The position numbers were made by a program, and so were the translations under genes. The notes beneath the pieces are model-generated. The model was not told the origin of the DNA, did not search any database, and saw only the letters and a program-made list of their open reading frames with translations. A stretch of DNA of 64,000 bases, taken from contig CP136066.1 of NCBI GenBank assembly GCA_032622095.1, positions 149,261,559 to 149,325,558 on the forward strand, in the 5' to 3' direction. Numbering within the stretch: the first letter of the stretch is position 1; each line of letters begins with the position of its first letter. The stretch is from Siphonodentalium dalli (Eukaryota; Mollusca; Scaphopoda; Gadilida; Siphonodentaliidae). Of this stretch, positions 22,293 to 34,613 are shown piece after piece.

Positions 22293-22372
22293 TATATAAT
22301 ATTGTGTTGCCAACCGTTTTCAGGACATGCTACTACTTCCTGTTCCATAATTTGATTATATATAGTCCTTAA
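22293..22372. other. Short spacer after gag-like ORF
   Basis: AT-rich sequence leading to the TTAA at 22369-22372 that bounds the next candidate element. Confidence 0.4.
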
Positions 22373-23869
22373 AAGGGAACTGTTAATAAACTTAGTTGTT
22401 CGGTAAAATAAACTATACCAGTGCCATAACGTAGAATTAAGGTTACTAAAAACGAATCATATTCGAAAACACCAACTTATAGCGTAAAAATCGAGATTTT
22501 AATGCCTGTTTGACGTCGAAAATTCGTAAGCTAAAACTCAGAAGCCAGTCGCCAGTTTTATGTGCACAATGAAGCGTGACGTCAAAGTTGGAACGCAACT
22601 TTTTTTCTTATCAGGGAAAAAGACGTAAACATGTCCACGTGTTTTTCATTTGTTTTGTTAATGGCGACTTACGATACAAATCTACATTTTCAACAATTTG
22701 CCCATTTAGAAAGGATTGATGACTGAACTGTGTAATCATATAATATCACGGAGTTGTGCTAGGACTAGACGTTGGACGCTGATTTGAGAATTTTCGATGA
22801 ATATTGTGAATTGGATTTTCGATTCTGGAGGTTCACGTTTCGCAAAATTGACAACACATTGACACTGACAGGTCACTTTTGAAAGTCAGATGTATGTTTT
22901 AGAGGAATGTTTATCAACCAGGAGTCAACATTATTGGACTGTAATGTGCATAGAACAGTTGTCTGCAGTTTTCAACACATTCTACGGTGAAATTTGGGAA
23001 GTAAATCACATATTTTCGATGTTTTTTTCCGATGGTAATCCGACGTGGGCCGTTTTCGACAATGCCAGCAAAGAGCTGATGCTGAACTCTTCCAATTTGT
23101 TGATTATTTATTATAATTAATAAATATATTTTTTAATCATTTCGCTTGTATATATTCTCAAAAATCAGTTGGACAAGCGTAGGTGAACAACCGATATACA
23201 ACAATAGCCTGATCGAGTTAAAATAGATTCATTGGTCGGTCTTCCTGGCACATTGCTCACTGTTGTATTGTAAGAGGGGGACCTTTAAATGTCTTGAACA
23301 TTGAAATTCCGTTTGTTTGGGAATTTGTAGATGTTTATATTGAATATTCTCAGTAAATAATTATTCTGTTTGTTTCAAAAGAAATCAGAATAATTGTTAT
23401 TGTTTGCAAGTATTGGTTGAAAGATAATTATAGAACAGTTTAGATTGACTCCCTCTTACCAGATGCATGCTGACTATGGAAGACCGATCGGTCTGTTTAA
23501 GCCCTACCGGGCTATTATAGATCACTCGGCGATTCACCCAGGTCCGTTGGATGGCCCAAACGATGTTTCCTAAGAAATTCCTACCAAGGCCGGTTTATAC
23601 CCTTAATTTGAACCACACAGTTGATTATTTCGTGCCATATTTTTTGTCATTTCACACCATATGTTTCGTTGGTTCCCACAAATGATAATTGGTCATGCAT
23701 ATGCAGCATACACGTGAAAAATTATTTAAATTTTGCTAACTTAATGAAAGCGAACATGTTTATGATTTAACGTTACGTGATGATGACAACCCGACAATTA
23801 CATGTTAACATATTTCTTTCTTTTTTTGCGAAAAAAAATTAACAAATTGAAATTGTGGCAAAAAGTTAA

Positions 23870-24300
23870 AGATACATAATCGGAATTAATGCTTGCATAT
23901 TACTATTTCCTTGGCTTGGGGGTAAACATATTTGATTCGAGTCGAGGAACCCACCCGTCAAAGCTCAGAGTGATCAGATACCAATTTTTTTAATCTATTA
24001 TTTTCTATTTTTTGTGGCCCAGTAAAAAGTCGATGAGAAGACGTTCTCAGACCAAATTGCGGATGAAGGTGGATATTAAACTCTAAAAGCAAGTGGCTTT
24101 TTTGTGTCAGCTATTTGACAAACCGGCAAAAAATTTGAACAAAATGTTGATAAATAACAGGTTTTGGGCAATTGTTTACTATTGTTGACTGGTTAGCATT
24201 ATTTTTGGGCCATTAATCGATTCTGATAACCGAAGCGGCATTTAAAAAAATGTTGTTGGAATCTGATAATGTGGGAACCATCAAATCGGTTTGAGTACCT
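23870..24300 (+). mobile_element. MITE family A, degenerate copy
   Basis: Flanked by TTAA at 23866-23869 and 24301-24304. It shares GATTCGAGTCGAGGAACCCA, AGCTCAGAGTGATCAGATA, ATTGCGGATGAAG and the terminal GAGTACCT with the palindromic copy at 26513-26946. The two arms are much more diverged than in that copy. Confidence 0.72.
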
Positions 24301-24304
24301 TTAA

Positions 24305-25744
24305 TGTTATTTCAAAAAAATAATACGGTATACTCAATGGTACAAATTGTCGAAATGATACATGTACTGGTATGAAATGTCCAGAACCCTGGTGTGAAAC
24401 ATCTCTATGTCAAACCTATTGGCTGTTCAGTCCATTGCACAATATAATTTTTTTCCAAATGAAGGTAATAGTATTATATTAAAAGCAGCGTTTAGTGTTA
24501 AGTTCAATCTTGAACTAATTGTACATGTGATGCAGTCACAGGGGCTTGTTGTAAAGAAAACAAGTAAAATTGAGGGTGCCACTTTATCAAACATTATAAA
24601 TGCATCAATATTCTATTGATATACATGTAATGCTTTACAAACGCATGTTTTTGTATATATATTTTTAAGAATAGGAAGCCACGACTTATCTACGAAAGAG
24701 CTCTGGATCTCTTGTTCACTCTTTGTGTGACCACTGAAATCAGACGTGGCTAGATAGTCTCCCCATTGGGGAGGGGGGTCCACATTGATACCTGTATGTT
24801 ACGACAGCACCCCCTTGGAAGGAAGTTTCCTACTGATGGCTATATCGGTGCAATTTTTTTCGAAAATTATTAATTAGATTTGCCATTTTTGCCCGGTACG
24901 GCTTGTTATCAAACTACATTTGTACATGTACTTACCGTAGGTGAATATCACTTCAATTTGCCTTAAATCGAGTAATATAGTTTTAGGACATCACCAATCA
25001 GAGTAATACGATTTCATGACATCACGGATCCAAGTAATATGGCTTTACAACATGGCATAATTCTATTTCACTGTTAAAATAATGCATAGACAATTATGTT
25101 TGTGATGTCACTCATTTGAAAGAGTTTGTCAATATTACACTGTTACTAAGAGACAAACTAATTAATGGATAGGGTATTACTTGGTTGGTTTGATATTATA
25201 GGCCCGATTTCAGCCATCGGTAACCTCATATCAGCACCATTATGATGATTAACTTTCTCGTAAGAAATTACCCATATTAGACCCATTTGGAGCCATCTAG
25301 AAGGTCCCTCGTGAATTTATATAGAATACAGACATTCACAAATATAGGTATAGATAAAGTTTTTTAAGAAGTTCCCGCACCCCTGTGGTTGTAAATAGAA
25401 TGCACTCAGAGATTCTGACTTCAAAATTTGTGCCACCTTCTAATTTACATGTACCGGTATACTACCGGTAGTATTGCTTGATAAGTTGATAGACATGTGT
25501 TGATTTGATTTGGGTTGAAAGATTAGAAAATCAGTGCCCCCCTCAAAATTATCATTTAAGGATTAATCTTGGTTTTGAATGTAATTACAGTTTAAAGATG
25601 GTCTATCTCTCACTAAACCAAGTTTTATATGCAGCAGTTTCTTGAAATATGTATGAAATATTAAAAATAATAAATATGAATTGAAAAACCCTGTCTGGAA
25701 ATGCTTCTATCTGACAATATTGATTTTATTTTATATTTTCTGGT
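24305..25744. other. No gene recognised
   Basis: AT-rich sequence. Motifs like GGTATGAAATGTCC and GGTGTGAAACATC near 24370-24410 belong to the short dispersed family seen at 27.4-27.7 kb. Three GTAATA..(C/T)GATTT / ATCAC boxes near 24960-25050 form a weak ~50-bp repeat. Confidence 0.4.
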
Positions 25745-26095
25745 ATATTAGATACATACACATGTACAACTAATTTTGGACATTTTACAGCTCACAAAAA
25801 TGTTTGGAGTGTAGCAAGTGGGACAACTCTATCTGAGATCGCCTGAAAGTTTTATGACATGACGGTTTGTTGTAAAAATAGTAACGAAAAATATGTCCCA
25901 ATTGATAATCACATTATATAAGAAACTTAATGTCCTCATAGTGGTGAACATCTACAGGTACCGTACATGTATACCAAATATCATTGAGATCCAAGCAGTT
26001 ATTAGCACTATTGTTCAAGTTATGCCCTGAACAGACATCGGACGGATGGATAGACAGGTGCAAAACAGTATACCCCTTTTTTTAAAAGGGGGTAT
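25745..26095 (+). repeat. Unclassified repeat ending in an ATACCCC...GGGGTAT hairpin
   Basis: It ends with GGACGGATGGATAGACAGG and then TACCCCTTTTTTTAAAAGGG, a palindromic tail. This style of tail, a GGACGGAC-like simple stretch before a short hairpin, is typical of dispersed non-autonomous elements. The class is not determined. Confidence 0.4.
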
Positions 26096-26512
26096 GAATA
26101 TCGATAATTGATATAAGCATTTCCTGACATTTGTCTTCGACTCGATTTTATTATTTTATACCCTGGGAATTATAGAAAACATATTTAGTCAATAGGAAGC
26201 TCTAGATATAAATCCATCTTCAAATGCTGATCACAAACTGATAATAAATAAGTGTTTGTGATTTGGTATAAAGCCTTTAGACTCTACTGTTCAGATTCTA
26301 CTGTTTACAGCTACCGGTATAATCTTGTGTGCCAAATACAACTGCAGGGTGGAATATAAGTGCAGGGTGAAAATTTCGGAAAAAAATTATAATAGTGCAG
26401 GATTTAATAGAAGTGTGTGTTCACTGTGGGAACATATCAATTCTCACAGAAAAGTTGATATATTGTGGAAGATGGACTTTTTCAATATTTAATTACATGA
26501 ACATGCACTTAA

Positions 26513-26946
26513 AGGTACTCAATCCGATCAGACGCACCTAAATTACTATTTCTTTAGCTTCAGGGGTAAAAAATATTTGATTCGAGTCGAGGAACCCACA
26601 CTTCAAAGCTCAGAGTGATCAGATATTCATTATTGAAGTTTGTTATTTCTCGAGATGTGTACTAATAATTGGCACAGAAACACGAGTTCAAACGGACACA
26701 TTGCGGATGAAGATGGATAAATCTAAAATCAAGTGGTAATAATAACCACTTGATTTTAGAGTTATCCATCTTTATCCGCAATTTTGACGGCGTGTTTTTG
26801 GGCCACAATAGAAATAATAAACTTCAAAAATTGATAGGTGATCACTCGGAGCGTTGATGGGTAGGTTCCTCGACTCGAATCAAATATGTTTTTCCCCGAA
26901 GCCAAAGAAATAGTAATTTCGGAGCGTCTGATCGGATTGAGTACCT
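26513..26946. mobile_element. MITE family A, near-perfect 434-bp palindrome with TTAA target duplication
   Basis: The ends are AGGTACTCAATCCGATCAGA on the left and TCTGATCGGATTGAGTACCT on the right, flanked by TTAA at 26509-26512 and 26947-26950. The arms pair over most of their length around a centre near 26735-26760 (CCACTTGATTTTAG against CTAAAATCAAGTGG). It has no coding capacity. The ends and target suggest mobilisation by a TTAA-specific transposase such as piggyBac or Kolobok. Confidence 0.88.
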
Positions 26947-27379
26947 TTAAACAATTATTTTTGTATCTAGACTTTGATTATAAAGCAAGTTTTCGCAATT
27001 GACATGCTTAAAATTGATACATGCATGGGAAAATGTAACCATCATTGTCTACATGCCCTGTGTGCGCAACATCTCAAATGAAAAATCCAGTCTCTTGTAC
27101 TAGTATTTGTAATTAAACTATTTGTTATTTAAATTTAGAACAGAGCCATAATTTTGTTTAAATGTGCAGATCTACATGTATGGTAATAAGCATCGTGCAG
27201 GGTGGATTTTTCTCATAAAATTAATAAACATACAGGTACAATTATTTGGCAAACAAGAGTAGGCGCTTTGGTGGAGTCTGATGATGATGTTAGATGCTGA
27301 TGCTGCTAGTCTACAGGGTCAGTATCTGGCTGTTCCCCTTGCAGAGGAGATATAAATGGGTACAGGACATTATGGATCG

Positions 27380-27665
27380 TCTTAAGTCGTTTCGTACCAT
27401 TTTTTTGGTAGTTTTGCACCATATTGTTTGTAGTTTCGTACCTTATTGTTTGGTCGTTTCGCACCATGTTGGAAATCAATTCATCGTTTCATACCAATGA
27501 TACCATGTCACCATACATGTTACGATGTACATGTATGTCACACCATAGGGAAACAATTGAATTATTTTCTGCAAAGTACGAAATAAAAAAAGGAACCAAA
27601 CAATCCGGTATGAAACAACCAACAAATATGGTATGAAACGACCATGGTATCGCATAGTGAAATAA
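27380..27665. repeat. Inverted cluster of GTTTCGTACCAT / ATGGTATGAAACGACC motifs
   Basis: On the left GTCGTTTCGTACCAT, GTTTCGTACC and TCGTTTCGCACCAT repeat at ~20-40 bp spacing (27387-27500). On the right the complement GGTATGAAACAACC and GGTATGAAACGACC appear (27608-27645). Together they can fold back. Related motifs are at 23630-23680, 24370 and 27812. Confidence 0.7.
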
Positions 27666-28388
27666 TGAAGAAGTCACTATAGTTGTATATCGTTATAATA
27701 TGGTCACAAAATATATAATGCAACGTGAAAGTTGACATGACATCTGTTCTGTTCGACTTCAGATGTACTCAATTTCTTCTCCTGCAATGTTCAGAATCCT
27801 ATCCAACAACACTGGTATGAAGCGTCTAGAAATTATAATCCATATTTAATATCATAAATATAAAATAAATCCTTCAGAGTAAGTTCAGACATTCAGTGTT
27901 ACCGATCTTCAGAATCAACAACTGACTGATCAAGCCTCAAGGCGGTTCGACTCAATCAGTCAATGGTTGTTTTTAAGAAGTCATCGTAATGTACGGTGCT
28001 AGTACGCAGTATATCAAACGATTCTCTGATGATGCTGTTAGCACTTGTTGCACACCTCCTAAGTTCTCCACCAGATTTTGACAGACACTCCTTGCCACAC
28101 TGGGGACAGTCACTGTAACAGTACTAACAGTAACACTGGCAGTGAATGAATGGATAGGCCTACTGTAGTACTACTCGTCTACTGATTGATACTGATGCAG
28201 TCCTCAAATTTGGTCACAGTTGCTTTATTTTCCTTGTCTTCTTCGAATTGCTTTAGTGTGAGATGTAGATTATTCATTTGTAGAATAACAAATCAATTAT
28301 CATGACAATCGTCGTCAACAATGAATGATATTGATAATTTGATCGATTCAATGATTGTTGACACTGAGTGACTTGGTGAATTTAAATT

Positions 28389-28580
28389 TTAAGTCTCGCT
28401 GTCCTTGCGACTATCTTCGTCGGCTGGTTCATGTAAATATGGGCCAATATTCAAACGCAAGCCATCAAAGGCATCTTCGGTATCTGCCATAGATGCAGGA
28501 TCCTCCACAACACGTAAATCGTCGTCATTTTCATGATCAGAGTCACTTTCAGACGCGGAAATGCAGTGTGCAGAAGCCAT
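28389..28580 (-). CDS. Small ORF resembling the amino end of P2X7-intracellular-domain-like proteins
   Basis: A 63-codon frame begins with ATG in a good context (AAAAAATGGCT) and encodes an acidic, serine-rich leader (ASESDSDHENDDD). LRLNIGPYLHEP and DEDSRKDSET follow before the stop. An acidic leader followed by a (Q/G)PY-x-(F/H)EP motif is how many invertebrate proteins with a P2RX7-type cysteine-rich intracellular domain begin. The cysteine/histidine domain itself is not present downstream, so this is an amino-terminal fragment or a separate small ORF. AATAAA occurs about 160 bp past the stop on the same strand. It sits at the right end of the candidate TTAA-bounded element and reads inward, so it may be element-encoded. 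Family recognition is by memory of the pattern only. Confidence 0.35.
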   Translation of the reverse strand: MASAHCISASESDSDHENDDDLRVVEDPASMADTEDAFDGLRLNIGPYLHEPADEDSRKDSET

Positions 28581-28810
28581 TTTTTCGTAAACAGTTCGTC
28601 TGCAGGGGTAAGTCCCACTTTGACGTCACAGGTTTTGCGGTCACGTGACTCGGGAAAAATTAGTTTAGAAATAATCGATTTTTAAAAGTCGCTAAAAACA
28701 CGTTTATCGATAACATTATATCTAATTTTTTATTGGATGTTATATTTTAACCTTATTCACACCAAACTAGCCATTAACATTGAAATGATGCGACATTTAA
28801 CAGTTCCTAT

Positions 28811-31148
28811 TTAAATGTTCTCTCACTCTACTCATCCTATGAGTCGTCAAAATTAATACTATTTCGGTAATTAAAAATATTCTCACATACACCGCTACAT
28901 GGTTAGTCTGCGCTGAAACAAGATCATGTGTCAGATTCACATGAATCTTTGCAGCCAAGGCTCAGTAGTCACAGCCTGATTGGTAGGACTCAATCAAAGA
29001 GCGACCAGCCATGGCTGTCATGACATGGTACATCAGGCTTGGGGGTTAGTATGGTGTGCCAATCACTGATATAGTTCGCAAGAAGATGTGTTGATGTTAT
29101 TTCTTAAGGAGTCTGTGGCTGCTGGGGGTAGAAGATGTGTTCCAGTGTTCGGTTATACAACATAAGAACGTGTGCATTAATTTGTCGAATAGACGACATT
29201 ATGGCCCACCATAATATAGCCCACATGCAGACTCTTGGTAGGATATATCTTCAAAATTAATATATTACACAAATTGATGAAAATTTAAAGTCGGCATCAC
29301 ATTTTACTGCTTTTGACTACACAGTCAAACGGATTCATTTTATAGGTATTTGTGAATGTCGCAGCCTGTCAATGCGTGAATTGGAGGGAAGGATTCACAC
29401 ACCTCATTGGACAATACTGTCCGCTATGTCGTTCACGGAAATGACATGACCTATTTTTGGATTTAGTATGAAGAACTATCCTAGCTCCTATTCATTGAGA
29501 AACATAACATTCGACATGTACCTCAGTGGAATACAACAATAACTAGCTTCCGACCGAGGCGTTGTGCATTGGCTGCATGTAACAGTATACATGTATCCGC
29601 TTCCTCGTGGTAACATACTAGCACGAGAGCAGAAACTAACTAAGCTGACGTCGCCATTCGGGGACCATATCACGTGACATTCCCCCACATGGCAAACATA
29701 CAATTCAGTGTTTTTGAAACACATGTAGATTATTCACTCGACCATTCGCGAAAAAAATAGAAGCCTGACAAGGAGTCTTTGTTATCACCACCTGATAAAT
29801 ATTTGGCATTGTCTGGAACTGTGTCATGGACACAGGATGTGTGAAGCATTGCCTGAATACAAGCATTGTATTCTCGGGTTGCAGGAAAATGGTAGCATAA
29901 TGACTTATTCTGAAAAGGAATTGCAACAATCTACTAATATCGATGATGACCTACTTACATACTGTCAAGAATCTGTATGTGCTTTATGTGACAAGCCGAC
30001 ATGTATTCAAGTCCACGAACTACGATAAATGTTCTCCTGTTATTAAACAAGAATAACAAATATAAAGACTTCTTAAGCAACACTACTTGACACAATAACT
30101 CAACCCATTATAGAATGACATGTCCTTATAACCCTATGCAATTTGGTCCTATGGTGTGTGGCATATATAGCCATAACCCTAGCTATAGTGGACGAGATAC
30201 ATGTTTATGGTTATATGATAACACTAGGCAGAGTGACATGAGGTGTCCCTAAAGTATGTCTCTTTACCTATATGCCCGTTTGAGTTTCATGTGAATAATG
30301 TTATCCCATACGCAGAGAGGGAATAGTCAGCACCAGATGCACATGCATAAAAACGAATCTATAACCAATGATGATGAAGCAAGATTCAGGCGTATTCATG
30401 ATTGGCCAGTCCACTCTCATTGTCCCTTTCATGCCCGTCTGGTTCATAGCATAGATCAACACCATGCTACTATTATAATCTTCGGATTGTTAACAAACCT
30501 AAATGATTTCAGTTGAGCAAGAATATATTCCCACATGCTGGGCAGAAACAACAGCTAAAAAAAAGTACTGAACCCTTTGACGTGCAGTGTATCGGATCGC
30601 CCCGAGTGGCTTGGTCCATCTCCCAGCGCTAATATATAATCAAGCCATGGGTGAGTTCTGCTTGTCTCCCTCAAGGTTGAAAATAGGTCTGGCTAAAATG
30701 ACCCCGCAACAGAATTACCGGTAAAGAAACCATAGTTACCGTGCGTGAGATATATGGGTGCATGTGATTATATGGGTTTGGTTTTCCTTGAGGGCCATCG
30801 CATGGTCGTTGCGTGAGGGACCCGGAAGCCCTACGCGTCAACAACGCATTGATGGCACTTCGTCCCTATCCAAACGCAGTTATAGAACTACTGCGATTTG
30901 CAATTGGCTACAATGATTCATGCGAATTGTTATTTGGCCGCCAACATGTCAGGATTTACTGATATATGCAATGTGAGGATATCTGTATGGAATAACCGAA
31001 GTTGTGCCAATTTTGACTTAACTGGCTACACTAAGGATGAACAGAGTTATTGGGCCTTTTCGTTAATCAATTATTCATCACAATAAATGAGTTGGTACAA
31101 TATAATAGAGTTCTTTAGTTTGTTGAGGAGCACCAGTGAATGCATTTC
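28811..31148. other. Gene-poor stretch
   Basis: A 63-codon plus frame at 29837-30028 encodes a hydrophilic peptide ending in CQESVCALCDKPTCI and is preceded by an AG. It could be an exon but I cannot assign it. The other frames are short and featureless. Confidence 0.4.
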
Positions 31149-31370
31149 TTAATGAACAATTCCCTTATCCCCATATGACGAACCCAGTTTAATTTGTGTC
31201 GGTAAGTTTGAAAATCTTCGATGTTGGTGCCGTTTTGGATGCCATCTTAAAACAATTATCAAATATGAAGTGTCCGATGCTGTATATATCGTCAATTGTG
31301 TCTGGCTGGTGTCACAAAATGCGCCACAAAATAAGAAAAAACATCCCAGTAAAACGTAAGTCTCACTCAT
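31149..31370 (-). CDS. Possible first exon of a secreted protein, unassigned
   Basis: The frame opens with MSETYVLLGCFFLFCGAFC, a convincing-looking signal peptide with small residues before a possible cleavage site, followed by DTSQTQLTIYT. No domain is seen afterwards and I find no strong splice donor. It may be chance; it is recorded because the leader is so typical. Confidence 0.2.
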   Translation of the reverse strand: MSETYVLLGCFFLFCGAFCDTSQTQLTIYTASDTSYLIIVLRWHPKRHQHRRFSNLPTQIKLGSSYGDKGIVH

Positions 31371-33360
31371 CAGCCTTTGCTAGCCATATGTGACCAGTTG
31401 AAATATATATATAATCGGCTTTGTACAAAAATTCAAATACTAATTGAAAAACTATGAAATAGTTGACAAAAAAGTGATCATGTGAGGTTTTATGAATTTA
31501 TATTTTCTGGACCAGTATTCTCGGTGACTTTTCCATACCCCTATCAAAATTTAATCACAATGTTGTAAAAGTTTGAGAAATTAGTAAAAATTAAATTAAA
31601 ATTTCACCATTTTCCCCAAAATGTTCATCTTAAAACATGTTCGGACAAGGTTGTTTATAATTCCCCTTCATCAATGTCTATACCATTTCATTTTATGCCC
31701 CTAAAGCCTCCTTTGCATGCGGCATTCTAAGTGTAAAATATGCAATTCATTTTTCTGAGAAAATTATATTTTAGGGGGTGGGATTAAGTTTATGCCCACA
31801 GCGCATTTTCACAGAAATATAATTATCAGTCCATCATCCAAATTGTTTTGCTAGGACTTGGAGCAATTTTTGAAATATGATGCGCGCCAATAGCCCGTGT
31901 GTTTCACAAATTATAGCCCATTATATGTGACAATATTTTTCAAAATTCAAGTAATTGTTCACAATTTCAAAATATTTATCGCAATTTTTTCGAACTAACC
32001 TATATATTGGTCCAGTGTTGTATCTTATGTTGTTTTATGGTGATCTGTAATTAATATAAACAATGTCTTATTCACTTTATAACCACAGTCATATTTTATA
32101 CGCTGACACTTGTACTCGATGAATTTTTGTAATCTATTTTGGGACACACTCTGAAGCGGGCAACAAGCAAAATCGGATGTGTCATATAATGACCTTTAAT
32201 TTGATATACAAAAACCTTTGTTGGAGGGGGGGGGGTGCAGGCAACTTCTAAAACAGGGGCTTTATGAGAATTGGCCCACGGACTAATAGGGACCCCATAA
32301 ACTGTTAACTGTCATTTCATGAGAGGTGTTAAAAATACAATTACTGGTTTTCTATAGGTTTCAGGCTAGGCGCTATACTCACTTAATGACGCGTGAGTGA
32401 ATTAAAGTAAGTTGTGTTAAATAAAAAAATATTACAAGTCGTTCTCAGTGTCACAATCAGGTGATATAATACAGTTTGTGGAAAATAAGGTAGGCTTACA
32501 AGTGAAAATAGGCCACCAATGCAATAAAGAGCGTTTTGTTAAACGTATCGTTGTATATTCGATGCACCACATTAGCAGGGTGTGATGCTGGTTTTGGGTT
32601 CAATGGTCTGTTTAATTAGTTGAAAACTATAGTGGCCCATATGGTCAATTAAGAGTCACTTTAATAAACAGTCATATTGAAACGAAAGTTGGTGAAAATG
32701 TGCTGTTCGTTCATTTATATAATGGATTTCGATAATACCAGAAGTTTCGATAAATTTACGAAGCCGAATAGTAAAAATCACTAAAAGCTGTGCAACTATC
32801 AAGATGCAACGTTAACATTGCGCTAAACAAACTTCATATTTTCTTGTAATATGCAGTGATAGTTGTATGGCGTATACGAGCCACATAGAGTATGCAAGCT
32901 CATGTGGATTACATGTATTTACAATGGGTGTGATATAGGGGATGGAAGGTCCCAAAAGGGAGAGAGAAAAAAGCTTATTCTATAACACTATACTTGGATG
33001 CTTTCGCAATCAAGTTGTAAAAAAGGGAAGGACTTCCTATGGCGCGGAATCCGTGTATCGAAGCGATATGAGTGAATCATGTAAAATGGATTAGATGTCC
33101 GTGTATCGATCTAGTGTCCGTATATATTATGGAAAGCTATTTGGGGATTAGACAATTGAATACGATTCTGCTTCGGTAGAAAATAATTGACCTGTCGAAC
33201 CGAAACACAGAATGGAATAATGCAATGAGTTTGGAATGAGGAAAATTGGTAAACGAGAATTACATTGTCATAAGAAACAATCAATTGAATGTAATGTGGG
33301 AACCATATAATTGAATATTAACTTTTTATATAAAGGCCTATTAAAATAGCAATTTATCAC
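31371..33360. other. AT-rich stretch, nothing recognised
   Basis: No open frame above 60 codons and no clear repeat is visible. A G-run lies at 32226-32235. Confidence 0.5.
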
Positions 33361-33700
33361 GCAAAAATAGGATACTGTAAGTAATTGTAAGTAAATTGTA
33401 AATGTGTTTGCAAAGTCTAAATAAATGCGTGTGGAAGTAAATTGGTCGGATAATTGAACAATATCTTCTCAGATAAGACTTATAGAAGACCTATGTATCA
33501 CGGAAATAAGTGATAGTAAGTAAATGGCAACAATTTGTTGGAGTAATTGAATGATATCTGCTTAAACAAGGCTTATTAACAGAGTCATTTACCACGTAAC
33601 GGGAACAAAAAGTAATCGTAAGTAAATTGGAAATGGGACTGAAAAGTCTAAGTTAATTGGTTATGGAAATTAAACGGAAATAATAACCAAATTGGAAACG
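33361..33700 (+). repeat. Diverged GTAAGTAAATTG-containing repeats
   Basis: GTAAGTAAATTG / AGTAAGTAAATGG / GTAAGTAAATTGG recur near 33388, 33512 and 33618, each followed by related text (AAAGTCTAA twice). This suggests old units of 105-125 bp. Confidence 0.5.
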
Positions 33701-33960
33701 AAAATAAGTTAATTGTCTTATATCCAAGATGATAATTAGTGGAACACAGAACAGATATTGAACTGTTCGAAATAGAAATTGTAATAAGTTAATTGACTTA
33801 TAGCCGAGGTGATAATAAGTGGAACACATAACACACATTGAACTGTTCGAAATAGAAATTGTAATAAGTTAATTGACTTATAGCCGAGATGATAATAAGT
33901 GGAACGCAGACCAGATATTGACTGTTCGAAATAGAAATTGTTTTGCGATACCAGAGAGGT
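33700..33960 (+). repeat. 80-bp tandem repeat, about three units
   Basis: AACTGTTCGAAATAGAAATT starts at 33761 and 33841 and, less one base, at 33921. AATAAGTTAATTGACTTATA and GATGATAATAAGTGGAAC are conserved within units. The 80-bp period is exact. Confidence 0.9.
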
Positions 33961-34600
33961 GGGTCGATTGCGCGAGTGTCAAGTTAGAAAATATTGACAA
34001 GTTGTGGTATTTCAAGCCGTGGTGGTTAAAAAATAAATTGTTCAATGGTCAGTGTATACTGATTAGTTTTTCATGATGTTATTGGTATGTTGTTTTTGAG
34101 GGCATTGTTCCGTCTCTGAACAAAGGTACAACATATTGAATAGTCACGAATTAAAGTGACAACAACAAGGGAAGTTGATAAAGATTTCATGAAAACTGAA
34201 TGATTTGAAATGTATTGATGTTTTGTATAAGATTTTATCGATGATTAATGATGTTGAATTGAATGTATCACCATGTATGACATATTGTAGTCAATTGCGT
34301 AAATCCGGATGTCTTTTCAGTATTGTACGTGCAGAATTGTTTAGAACTTAAATGATTTATTATGATTGGTGAAATAGAACACATTAACTGTAATAGTCGA
34401 CATAATAGGAAATTGGGAAAAGCAGTTTGTTTAGAAGTTGGAGTTGACAGAGCATTACACTATGGTAGTTGAGTACTGGAATGGGAGTCTATAGCACCCT
34501 AACAGTGGAATGAGGACATTTCATATTTCCCTGTAACTTATGAACGAAACCGATTGATCACCGGTGGAGTTGTCAGTTTACTTAAATAATTAAACTCGAA
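33961..34600. other. No gene recognised; possibly internal remnant of the LTR element
   Basis: No retroviral-type protein motif is visible before the polypurine tract. Confidence 0.35.
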
Positions 34601-34613
34601 AAAAAGGGAGGTG

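Larger units (their letters stand above)
22373..28810. mobile_element. Possible 6.4-kb TTAA-bounded element (Kolobok/piggyBac-like), degenerate
   Basis: The left end reads TTAA/AAGGGAACTGTTAA. The right end, read inward on the minus strand, is TTAA/ATAGGAACTGTTAA. Further in, both ends share GTGACGTCAAAGT followed by a start codon reading inward: ATGGCGACTTACG at 22662 on plus, ATGGCTTCTGCAC at 28580 on minus. TTAA target duplications are used by Kolobok and piggyBac elements. No transposase is recognisable between the ends. Two unrelated insertions of one family would look the same, so the single-element reading is inference. Confidence 0.4.

Noticed and set aside
33700-33960. CRISPR-like array
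   Set aside because: The 80-bp units are contiguous repeats without unique spacers, in a eukaryotic context.
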